Source of the DNA: Echinococcus granulosus
Taxonomy: Eukaryota > Platyhelminthes > Cestoda > Cyclophyllidea > Taeniidae
DNA length: 64,000 nt
Reading direction: 5' to 3'
NCBI RefSeq assembly: GCF_000524195.1
Contig: NW_020170382.1
Coordinates: 2,654,771-2,718,770 of the forward strand
Shown here: positions 1-12,100 of the stretch, piece by piece
How the letters are laid out: every line of letters starts with the position of its first letter
Numbering within the stretch: the first letter of the stretch is position 1
Made by a program: the position numbers and the translations under genes
Notes under the pieces: generated by a model
What the model saw: the letters and a program-made list of their open reading frames with translations, nothing else
Databases searched by the model: none
Told to the model about the DNA's origin: nothing

Positions 1-879
1 TTCGACAGTGCACTTTATGGCAACGCTCTTCGACTAAATAGCAAACGAATAAATATCTATTCCCTGTTCATCGATAAAACTATCTTTGGAGTTGGCTTGA
101 AGTATGTTTTATCTAGGCCAATAATTTCTTCACTGCTCGAAATTAACCAAACAGATTTGGTATTATTGGTTTTTCCCTATCTACTTCTCTTTTGTGATTC
201 AAAACAGCCACATTTTCGAAGTTTGATTAAGACTGAATGGTCTTAAACTTCCCCACTTTCAGCCAAAATAGTCATTAAATACCTTCTCTAAGTTGTTTGT
301 GAGCCGTTCTGTTCTCAATGCCTTCTTGTAAGATCCAGAAACAGTTAATTGTCAGACATGCTCGTCTATGAAAACTTCTCAATGATCGCATCATTGTATC
401 TATGCCTGATTCACTTAGCTAGCTGAAGAATAATGAGAATACAGTAAAAAATACTCAAACATCAAGTAGCATTGTAATTTAAAGTATTTTTCAGTAGAAA
501 GTGAGATCTTTTTCTGCGGTTACACTGAGGAAAATATCGTTCATGTTGTTGGCCTTTGGTACCACATCTCAATATCGTTTTCATTTGTCCCTCACCTCAT
601 TTACATTTCGTGTAATATTGAAAGCTTTTTTACCATTTCTTTCTCTACTTAAAACTACTGCAGGTAAATAAAATGAAACTTTCTCTTCGTTCTCTTTTCG
701 CGCTTTTCCCATTAAATTTTAGCATTAAATATGGTAAATCTCAATATTTGTGGTATTATGTGGAACTACTTTTCGACAAATCGCGGATAAAACATTTTTT
801 TGAAAAAAAACTTATCTGGTTCTTTGCAATCAATCAGGTAACCACAATGGGAGAATAATAACTGTTGTTTTGTGTACAG
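1..879 (+). other. MDN1 intron (left end of window)
   Basis: AT-rich sequence with no recognisable Midasin exon. It ends in a good acceptor (tgtgtacag) directly before the first visible exon at 880. The upstream exon that should carry the front of AAA5 lies outside the window. Short open frames here (for example 673-858) resemble no protein I know. Confidence 0.7.
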
Positions 880-3110
880 ATGAATCTGGCCTCACAGTCA
901 GTGTTAGAGTGTTTGAACGCGTGTCTGGACCACCGGGGCGCTATCTACATTCCCGAGTTGGGCACCACCTTCTACGTGAAGCCGAACGCTACACGTCTCT
1001 TTGCCTGTCAGAATCCCGTCGAGGAGGGTGGAGGACGAAAGTACCTGCCCAAGTCTTTCCTTAATCGGTTCACTCAGGTGCTCGGCATCTACTTCTGTAG
1101 TTGATACTGTTTGCTTTTTGTTAGCTTTGTTAGCTTTCGCTTGTGCATCAAACAAATGTTTTTAAACGTTTTTTCGATAGAACAATCGAGTTCAACTTTA
1201 AGAGTCATGCTATTCGGAACACATTTCTTTCAATTTGTCAATTTGGGGTTTTAAGTACCTTTGTAGAGAATCAGGCGTGACTCCTTCCGCCCGAGCGTTT
1301 AAATGATTATTTACCGAACATAAACAGCGAGTTTTTTTACTTCAGGTCCGCCTCAAACCTCTGACTCCTGCTGACCAAATCGGTATACTAACCGCCATCT
1401 TCACCGATATTCCACTCTCGCACATTGAGGCTATGGTCCAGTTTAACTCTCTCGTGAGTGTTTTCTTCCCTTTCTCTTCCAACTTAAGCCAAACTACTTG
1501 TAATCACCTACAGACAAACCGGTCTTGGATTTTTATTCTTGTATTTGTATATCATTTCTGGAGAAATCCATTGGGCTTTACAATTTACTGGACTTTTTCT
1601 GATTTACAACATATTTCGACTACTTTTAGCTATTTCAGCATACTGATCGCTCCGAGTCCCATAGTGCTCTCATTTTGATTCCTTTTAAATCAACCCTTAC
1701 TAATAGCCACTAGTGGCTCTTACCCGTGCATTTAGTTGAGCCTTCATCAAAATATATAACTGGTAGTTTACGGGGCTATTTACTGGTGGAACACGGTCAA
1801 CAAGTTAATAAACAATTGGCTAAAACGCAGTTCAGTCAGTGCTACACACGATTTTAATTTAATTAGAGCAACTAAGTAATTTTTTTATTTAGAGCTTTCA
1901 AATGATCACATTATTGTTGCTACCGTTGAATGCATTATCTCAACTCTTATCAAGATCACAACTCACCCGAGAAATCAGGGTCAAGAACTTCACTACGGAC
2001 GTCTCAGGGCATGTAGTGGGTGCGTACGTGGCAGAATGCCGACTAGTGGGTACTGCTGGAGACGTAGGATTATTCTAGTTTGCAGCATTTGGAATAATTG
2101 ATCGGTCTTGACCTTCAAACAATTATTGGCACACTTAAGGTCCATCTTGAGTTTGTTGGACAATCAGGAGATACGAGCATTTTCTGGATCCGCAAGCATC
2201 ACGTATTTTGATACCGAGTATCTTTAAAATACTCCATCTTATAGTTCCATGACGAGAATTGGTTTTTCGAAAAAGCACTTTTAGTAGGACACTACTGTCC
2301 AAGAAATGCATGACTATTGGTCCAGTTACATTAATTCCCTCATTCTTTTTCAGTAGGAGCATTTGTCGAGCATTTATTTTGATCGAGTTTTTTTTCGGAT
2401 AACGAAGGCATTTCTTCGTTTCTTTATCATTCATCTCCGCCTTCCGTCAGTCCGTCCTTCAAATGCAGGAAATGATGGCAAACATTTCTTAATGACAATA
2501 AGATCCTTTACCCTCTATCCTACCTCTTAGCAAACTGAATATCTTTCATTGCCGCTCATTGCAGCGAAAATAACTGGATCCTTCCACACCGATACAATAT
2601 CCTTACTTTCAAGTGACTCCTAAACTTCTTCGATCAGTTCGAATTTTTGCTTGCTTTTGAAGCCGAAACTGGCACTTGCTACAGGATTTCTGCCATTGTT
2701 CATCACAGTGGGTTTTTTTGGAAAAAAACTGTCTTATTCGTCTTTTAAGTGTTCCATTAGATCGATCTTCGAAGCCCATCAAATGTAAGGCTATTGGGGT
2801 TGATGCCCTGATTCCCTCTTGTTGAACGATAACTCCTACCGCATTTCATTTGTTTTGGCCGAGTCTTCCTTATAAACATAAAATATTCGCCTCTGTCACG
2901 CTTCAATCCTTTGTTCAGTTGCAAAAAGCCGTGGAATGCGGTGAGGGCTTCACAGCTGTGGCAGGCACTTCATGGGAGTTCAACTTACGCGACCTCTGCC
3001 GGTGGGGCGATCTTTTGGCGGAGGGTCAACGCACCTTTGGTAACAACCCTGGACTCTACGTCTGCCTCCTCTATGTCGCTCGTATGCGGTCCAATGAAGA
3101 CAAGGCTAAG
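880..3110 (+). other. MDN1: MDN1 AAA5 module, C-terminal half
   Basis: Three exons (880-1077, 1346-1453, 2919-3110) encode the part of the fifth AAA+ module after Walker B. Visible family signatures are NLASQSVLE at the start, a sensor-1-like FACQNP, the arginine-finger region SFLNRFTQ closing the first exon, and WEFNLRDL in the third. Each matches the equivalent vertebrate Midasin stretch in order. The intron 1454-2918 is AT-rich and contains a chance 99-codon antisense frame. The last exon ends at AAG before GCATGT, a possible GC donor. Confidence 0.85.
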
Positions 3111-6100
3111 GCATGTTTTTTCCCTCCTTCTACCCCGGCATAAAATGGGTATACGCATTGGATTAAAGTAAAACGTATTTCATTCGACACTTACTTAAGA
3201 CCATCCATCGAGCACTATACCCCATTCTGGCCTTTTGTTACGCGGAGGGCTTCTTCAAACTCTAATTTCTCTTCAAATATTCACTATCAACGCTTGTCTT
3301 TCGTAACGTTTTTGTTTTTTTGTGACTGTTACCCTAGCCTAATATAAGGAGAAATTGTTATTTAAATCTCCGTATAAGATAGACCGTAACGACATTATGA
3401 AGTTAACAAATCGAGTGCGGATATTGCCAAACCATTAGCCCTTTTTGGAATTTTTTAGAACATGCGGTATTTTAATGTTTTAATTATAAATGGAGCGATA
3501 GTAGTGCTTTGACGATTGTTCGCCTTCTGATAAAATTAGCATAACAGCAGGAAAGTGGAATCTTTGTGTAGGCATATTGTGGGCGAAAGTGAACTTTAGT
3601 AGGTGTGGTCTTGGAATAAATGGCCGATAGAAATAGACGAATTCGTTCCCTTCTCAGAGCATAAAATGAAGACACCAGCATATTTCAAGTTAGTCTATTA
3701 TCGGATTTGGTCTTTCTAGAATTGCTGAGACTGATCAAAATATCTGTGTTCGGTCATAATTCCATTTTTTTTCTTTTGTTTTACCCTTAAAGTGGAAATG
3801 AAGGGCTGATTCTCTCGTTACAATTTTATTTATGACGAATGGTTGGCTTCATGACTGATTTTTAAACGAGGTTATAGTAAACATCTCTTCATCGCCTTAG
3901 TAGGGTAATCTTTGACTAGAATGCACAGATTTGATTAAAAAATAGCGATTGGTTGGATGGCTAATTGCATATTTCATTTCGATTTATTCTTCACCGTGAA
4001 TTCAAGTGATATAACTATTGCGACTAATACGGACTACATCAATCATGCGTCAGAGTTCCTTATTGCTAATGTCGCTTCAGGTAGTGGAGTTATGGAATCA
4101 TGTGGCAGAGCAGGCAGGCCTAGGTCGTTGCTACATTCCTCGAGGTTACACCTACCCACTGGAGGCCGGTAAACTCCAAATCGGTCTCTCTACGTGGCCT
4201 GTAGAAGACCCCATCCCCAATAGTGATGACAACGGTCTGTTGATACTGAATCAACACCGTCCCTACTTGGAGATGCTACTCAAGATTCTTCAATGCGGGT
4301 GGATGACCATTGTTGTTGGACCGCGTGGAGTAGGTAGGTAGGCGTAATTGTTACGGAACGACTGGACAGCTTAGTTTATTAATAACCTTTTATCGCCTTA
4401 CTAATGTTGTCCCATATAGTCAAATCTTATTTTCCTGACAAAGCCATCATGAATATTGTCAGTTGTCCAAACGATTTGATTTAAATTAGGCACATTTGTT
4501 GGGTGGATAGTTAAACTTGTGATTTTATTATCGAGTTGGAGCTTTATCAAAGAAACTTAAATTGAAATAAGGGAAATACCTTCTTTGATGAACCGTTTCC
4601 TGTAAAAATGTTCATTTTAAGTAAGAAACCCCAAGTTCCCATAGTTTGATCTTATAAACTGCAAGAACACTTTTAACTGGGATAGAGACGAAACCCTTTT
4701 GCTCTTTCCATGTCAAACCACGATGCGTGAGTTTTACTTTGACACTACCTATGGTAAGTTGTTTTTTCGAGTTATCTGTATGGCATTTAAAAACCTGTAT
4801 ATTTTAAACAAAAAGTGCTGCAGTCCGTCTCAGTCTAAGCATACCTGACCCACCGAAGCAGCTTGGTTTTAATGCTGCTGGAAGTCCTCTAGACATAGGA
4901 AGGTAATTGAATTATAAAGTAATTTCCTACAACTTATAATAGCTGACTTAATTATTGAATAAAAACAATGTTTTATATTGTTATTGCCTTAATAAATACC
5001 TTTTTGAGGTCTTAGGAGTTCCCTACCGCTGCACCACCTTTCGAGTCCAAGCTCGCTTTGTGAACTATCTCTAATTGTTAGTATATTTCTGAAGCCATGC
5101 GAAAAAATGTTTAAGACGATTATTTGACGGTGCAATACCAATTCTTCTAGGTAAGCGATCCCTGGTGCACCTGGCTGCCTACCTGACGCGTCGGCCGATC
5201 GCGACGGTAGCACTGTCGCCATCTGCGGACACCGTGGAGTTGTTAGGGGCTTTTGAGCAGCGTGAGAATGGCGGTGTCTTCGCGTGGATTGATAGTCCTC
5301 TCGTACAAGGCATCAAGGAGGGTCACTGGGTCATGCTGGAGAACTCGCAACTCTGCAGGTCAGGTCTCACACTCTTCCTCTTCTACAGTTCTACCCTGTA
5401 AACTTTTTGGTGATTCCTATTTGAAAAAGTATGGGGAGGTGAAGTTAGGAATTTACTCTTCCTCGTTTCGTTAACCCACTTATTTAGTATCTGTTAGGAA
5501 AATAAATTGCTTCTGCGCCGAGATGAGGCCTATTTGTCTCTTTCGAGCAATTTCACTTGAAATCACCATTTTTTTTCCTGGAACGCCTCAGGAAGAATTA
5601 GATGAAGCACTTAAATCTAATTTTTCCAATTGATTCTGCTTACATTCCTTTTACTCTGTGCTTTTATATAGTTGTTTTTCATTATTTTTGAAACGCTTGC
5701 AATTTGTTTTTCGGCTTACCATCTAGGATTACGGGGAGCTGTAAACGTTGACTAAGGAGACAGAGTATTCACCTTCTTTCACACTATTTTAACACGAAAT
5801 TAATCAAAATGTCACAGTGCCAAGAATGATGGTTAACTCTTATTTTACTAGCCTTTCTCTACCTCTTTCTATGCTACCCTGTAAACATGCTATATATATT
5901 CTTTTCAGTTTCTGATAGTTGAAAGAAGTGAATTGTTGAATGAGCAATGATATGATTTATTTTATGTTCTTTCCAGATATTATTCTCCCGTTTTTCGGCA
6001 TCTTTTACGAATACCATTCGAAAATTTGAACCAAAACCTCCTCTGGACACACTTTTAGGCGTTGCATTTAGTTCTCGGAACAACTTTCCGATTCCCTCAC

Positions 6101-9100
6101 ATTTACTCAGCGAAGCCTCGAATTGCCTACTTAATGATTTTCAAACTTCAAGCTAAACCCTCCTTATCTCAACAGGCCAAAAACCGAGACAGTCTATTAG
6201 AAAAGTTGTGAAATTTGTAAATAAGTTGGAAGCCGTTTTTTTAATCTCCAAATTGACGAATTTTTAGCAAGGGGGCGCCTTTGGTGTTTAACCAGTTCTA
6301 TCTCAAATGTAGTTCTATGTTAGGAAATCCTTTTCTCTTTGCAGTCCCTCGGTGTTGGATCGTCTGAACAGTCTATTAGAGCCAGGAGGTGATCTTTTGA
6401 TCAGCGAACGCGGGCTCGATGCCAATGGGGATCTGGTTCGCTTGAAACCACACCCCGATTTCCGTCTCATCCTCGTTGTTGACGAAAACGCTGTATCGGG
6501 CTGCAACAATATCTCCAGAGCCATGCGAAATCGTGGCGTTGAGCTGGTTTTCACTCATAATGTAACTGTCCAACACCACATTTCTTATGCTAGAAATTGC
6601 TGAACGTTTCGTATCTGGCCTTGGCATCATTATATACTCGGTCGTACCCTGCCTGGACGTTTTTTATCGGCAAAGAAAACGGGGAAAATATTATCTTATT
6701 TTTTTCATAAGACTTGCTTGCAATTTACTAAGTAGACATTTGCCAATAGGATTGGGTAGTATTTGCCTTTTTCAGAGCCCCATACGTGCTCTTGCAGGTA
6801 GCTGCGTCATGTATTGTATTCCTTATAAAAGTCGAGGAACTAATTCGTTCATCCATCCTGACCATAAAAGTCTGCTCTTAAAGCGCTGGTTTCAATCCAC
6901 ATTTCAATTTGACGTTTATTTTATTATACCAGTAGTCTTTGTGAATCTCTGTGATGTATGCCTCAAAAACAGTGTTTAGGACGTACTCCCGTTTGAATTG
7001 TTGCTCTGTCCTAATAGTGTCAATTGCCTCGCCTCCTTGAGTGAGAGCAGTTTACCTTTATCGTAATGATCGAAATGAATGTCTCCATATTTTGTCTGTT
7101 GCTATGACAATCGAAATAGGGAATGTGTTATGTAATGTGACCATATTTTATTCTGGCTGTTGATAGTTTAGTGTATTTCCCCCCTATTTTGTGAAAATAA
7201 GAACTTTATGGGTAATTTGTGTACAAATTTGTTTCTTCCATGAGGCTAGGATGAAGGATTGGAATAATAATAAATTATTGCTTTAAAAATTTTGAATAAA
7301 GTTTGCCTTAACAACCATTTCCTGTCTTCCTGATCGTGCCCATTCACAGCCATCTATCGTAAGAAATGTTCCATCTTTCTTGAATTAAAATACACCCTAC
7401 TACACAGGATTTTTGTGGAGCATCCCGACTTTTTCTAACCCTATTAACAGGCCGTTATTTTCTCAGGACTCGCTGCATTTGCGGTGGGCAATGATTTTTT
7501 GGCTCCTCACTTAGGCATTCAAAGGTATAGTGACAAAACTGTCCAGTTTGCTAACTTCTTTTCTGTTTTTTAATTCAGTTGAAACTTCCAAAAGATGATC
7601 TGCACCGCCTCCTCCTCGGTACCGGTCTTTCTGCCAATGCGGTGGCAGCCCTCTTAGCTTTTGAGGGCTCGGTGCTGGAGCGCATGCACGCCTTCTCCAT
7701 CGCTGCACCTCATCCACGCAAACCGCCCGTATGTGCACTGCTCTCCGCCGCCCGTATGATCCAACAGCTGTTGACATCATATGGAAAGGGAGGTCTCTTC
7801 TCTGCCGTGGACTGTTACTCCAAGGAAGCTGAAGATGTGGCATGGACGGGCAAATGGCGTGGAGATGCGTGGAAACATGCCTTCACTAAGGCTCTTGTAG
7901 ATGTCTATGCTAGACGCCAGACGAACCAGAAATTTGCTGAGGTTGGTTGACATGTTCTACACGTGCGTATTTGCGGAGTCTAGAATAATTTACAATTCAA
8001 TGAAGTTTCATCATCAAGCTAGGGTATTCACAAAAGTGAAAATGCGACATTTATAGATACATATATAGTTCTGGTAATAGAATATTAGATATTTCATATG
8101 TAATAAATGCCATTAGACGAAGTGCTTCCACGTATCTTTGTGTGCTTTCAGAGGTTTTTAAAATTGGCCAAACCGACGAACCGGCGCTTGCTAAAGGTTG
8201 GACAAACTGCAAAAGAGGACCATTTGGTTCTTTGCGTCACCAGGCTAAAAATAGGCTTAGATTTATGTTACGGCCTCTTCCCTCATTTATCATTACTCAT
8301 GATTAAAAAGCGACATTATTTCACTCATTTTTAATGAGCAAAAGCATTTTGCACCATCCAATACCTCTTATCGCTTAAAATTGTGTGCGATTTTTGTTTT
8401 GTTTATTCTACCAAGTCTTGACTAGAAATACTTCCTACAAATTTTTGGATCTGTTTTCAGGATAAAAATTTGATGCTACCTTTTTGTTTTAACAAATCAA
8501 TATTCCCTTTTAGCTTTTCACCAAAGCCATTCATGAATTTGTGGATACAGATCTGTCGACCATCCTGACTTCAACCCAGGCCTCTATTCTACCGCGCCTC
8601 AACCGGCCCAGTGAACTCCTTTCTCCAAATTCACCTCTGCTGGACCAGTGGCGATACGTCCTTCGCTGTGCTATGGCGCTCTCCCTGTCGGATTCTTATG
8701 GTGGTTTTCACTCCCTTCTCATTCGTCTCTCCACTGAGCGGGGTTTCATCATTATGTCCTCTCCTGACAAACAACCGCAATCCGTGGACGAATTTCTTGG
8801 GAACATCTCAGATGTCGTTGCCACTGATAAACGGTGGATCCCTGGATGGCGTTGCTTGGTTGGTGCTGATTCCACAGACCTCGCTACCTGGGATTCTCGG
8901 ATTCTTAATGCCTTTCTCTCCCAATTCAATGCAGCCCGTGTCAAAGTCATTAACACAACCGAATCCCTAACCTTCAATGATAAAATGCCTGTTGTCTGCG
9001 CTCTTGAGCACTGCTCCAAGGGCGACGTTCCTGTCGCCTTCCTTGAGGCCTATCCAGGACTATCCAGTCTCCGAACAGAATTCTGCACTTCCTACAACGA

Positions 9101-12100
9101 ACTTCAGAAGTCGTTCCGCTCCCAAGCTTTATTACGCCTTGATTTCTACGCTTTCCTCTCCGCTCTCGCAAAACTCCAAGCTTGGTTACAGCATTTCGGC
9201 TCTCAACCAATCGGCGCTCCCTCTGATTGGTTGGAAAGAAGAGAGTTCTTTAGCCGCTATTGTAGATTTCCACTCACTGCCATTGCTGCAACACGAATAA
9301 TGGAACTGGTTCACCGCTATCTTCCTGCTCCAATTCCTCGAACACCCTGTCCTCCCGCGAGGCTTAGTCTCTGTCATCTTCCATGGGCTCAAGTGGCTCT
9401 TGAGGTTCAAAATCAAATTCTCTACCTTAATCCTCTTAGTACTGAGGAGAATGAAGTGATGGATGTGGATACGTCTCACTTAACATTGTCAGAGGCTTCA
9501 GAATCAACGCGCTTGTGGCCAGTACTTGCCGCAGGTCTGGTCTTCAGTCTAAATAATGATACCTTGGTGGCACTTGACTGCCCCTGGTCACCAACTTCGT
9601 CTCTTTGTTTACTTGTGGAATTGGGTGTGCAGTTAGGGGCTCTCTCACGTCCTCGATTGCTAGAACTGCTCACTTTCGCATCGAAGAAAGCCTCTGAGGA
9701 TTCAACAAACATTCTTCTTTTTAATCGCGCCTACCCTCATCTTGAGCTCTCAGAACCTGAGGGTCTTGTTACGGTACGCAAAACCCTGTTGGTTTAAGAC
9801 ATCTTTTTTGCCAGTTTCCTTTTAATCACTTTGTACGTTCCCTTTTAGCCCGATTTGCGGTACGAATGGCGTAGTCTTTCACAAGCGGTGTTAGTGGTGA
9901 ATCACACAGACACAGCGAATTCTTATAGCAGTGGAATGACTTGTTCCTTTGCCGATTGGATCTTGCATCAACAGACACTCTCTGACCTCTTTCAGCTTCT
10001 TAAACGTCTTGCTCCTTCGTCTACACGGCGGCAGAGAATCTGTCACAAATGGAGCAAGTTAGTTGTGGTTTGTGAGCCTTATAGTTTATTTTAGGCTGGA
10101 ATTTTTCCCTTACAGATCTAGTTATTTTTACTGAATTTATTTTGAAAAGATTTTCATAGGCTCGTGCGATTGCTACCCGGTAAAGCCGGTCGACAGTCCA
10201 GTAAGGCCGCCTTTTTCATCAAAATTGCCGTACATCAACAGTCTTGCTTTAACTCACGTCACTTATTTTGTCAATTACTGAATGACTACTAACACTCCCA
10301 AGTTTGGGTTTCACTGTAATTTTGAAAGGATGGTTCTACTAGACGTAAGGCGTCGGATTTTCTCGGATATACCAAAGGTATTTGTTTCTTAGCTTTAATT
10401 TAGTCTTGTCCCTCTTCCTTTCACCTTACTCCGTTAATAGACGCATTACTTATGTTTAATTAATAGGGATGTAATGCTCTGTCTTAACTGAATTGAGAAT
10501 TTGCTGCTTATTTTGCAACGATTACAGTTTGGAATTAGGTCCCAAGACAACACCAATGTACGAGTCGAGCCTATTGCTCAGATCACTACAGTTAACTCCT
10601 CAAATCCTCCCCGCTTTGCATCAGCTACTTCTTTTGCGAAAACGATTTTGTTTTCTCTGGTATTTCCGATGCTTTAGTCTTTACCAAAATCAAGTTAAAA
10701 TGATCTTTTATCCTCATAATTCCGATCCAACAGTGAAAAATTATAGGCTTTTTCTGCTAAATGCTCGCCAGTCCTTAATTTTTTGAAGCTCAAGTTTAAC
10801 AAAATTTACTCAAATACTTTTGCACTTCTTTCGCTATTACGTAGCTTTTGTGCAATTATACTGAATTTCCATCAATTATCACTACTATAACGGGATTAGA
10901 ACGTTTTAATTTTAGTTGATATAATCATTTCGCCTCTCTTGAGTGACGCTTTATGTAGCATAAATCTCTTTGTGCTTTGGATGTCACTATCATACCTCTC
11001 TTTTGTTCTTCAGCGAAATTCCACAGCTGATGGCTCTATCTCAGTCCCTCTTCTGTGCCATTTTGGCCTCTATTCATAAACATTCCCGGGGCAGAATGAA
11101 GTAAGATTTTAAAAACGTTCCATCTTCACTATTTTTTTGTTTTTTTTCTCTATGTTCTTCTGTTAATTCTTTTCCAGAGACAACTCTCCAGTGATTTCCA
11201 GTCTCTCGGAGGTCATTTCCCCACTCCTGATTGAAACTGTACCTGATAACATCGAAATCTTTGTGGATACTGTCAATTCCTATGTGGGGCGCTTCCTTAC
11301 CGCCTACCCTTCCCTTCAACGCCTAATACATGCCTTCTGCGCCTGCCTGAAGGGACCCTCTCTCTCAGCTGAGGCAGTAGCACGTGCCTGGGTTGTGTGG
11401 GGTGCTCTGCAGATGCACTGCGCTTTCCCCGCCTCTCCTCTCGATCCAATTATTGCAAATGCCTTTAAGATTGCCATCACAGAAGCTGAAGTGAGTCGCC
11501 TTTCCAGTAATGTTCCCTTCCATTCTATGATTGACAGGGGTTTAAGTGATTTGGTTTTGGTGGGAAGTAATGTACTTGGCAATCACAAGATCCAATTCAG
11601 GATGAAAGAATTTGTGTGTGAAAAAGCCTCAGGTGGTAGGACTTGATTCGCATTGCTATTCGAGATTATTTAGGTCCCTTATGTTGGACAACCGTTGCTT
11701 CCATTGAGATGACATTTGGGGAAATACCGACTTTATCCGAATGATTCATAGCGTAGGCATATTTGACAGACCGCTATGAAATGCGGTTTATATTCATCGC
11801 TCACTCGAACTTGTCTCTGTTATCGCTTAATATAGCCACAAAAATAGTTATTTTGTCCACCGAGTGATGGCACTAGTAATTAGCAATACCTCCCCATCAC
11901 ATTAAATTAGCTTCACCGTCTTAACACCGACCTCCGAGTTCGCGCTGCCATCCGATCAATAGAGGTGGGCTCATGTGGATTGCCTTGCCCCACCCACTCA
12001 GCCATTCCGCACACAGGTTGCGTGGATAGTGAAACCGTTCAATCGAACGTTGAGGCGGGTCTGGAACATCCTCTAGTCGGCGCGATCGTCAGACGCCAGG

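Noticed and set aside
2135..2434. 99-codon minus-strand frame in an MDN1 intron
   Set aside because: No recognisable domain, no flanking repeats or splice context; probably chance or too decayed to name.
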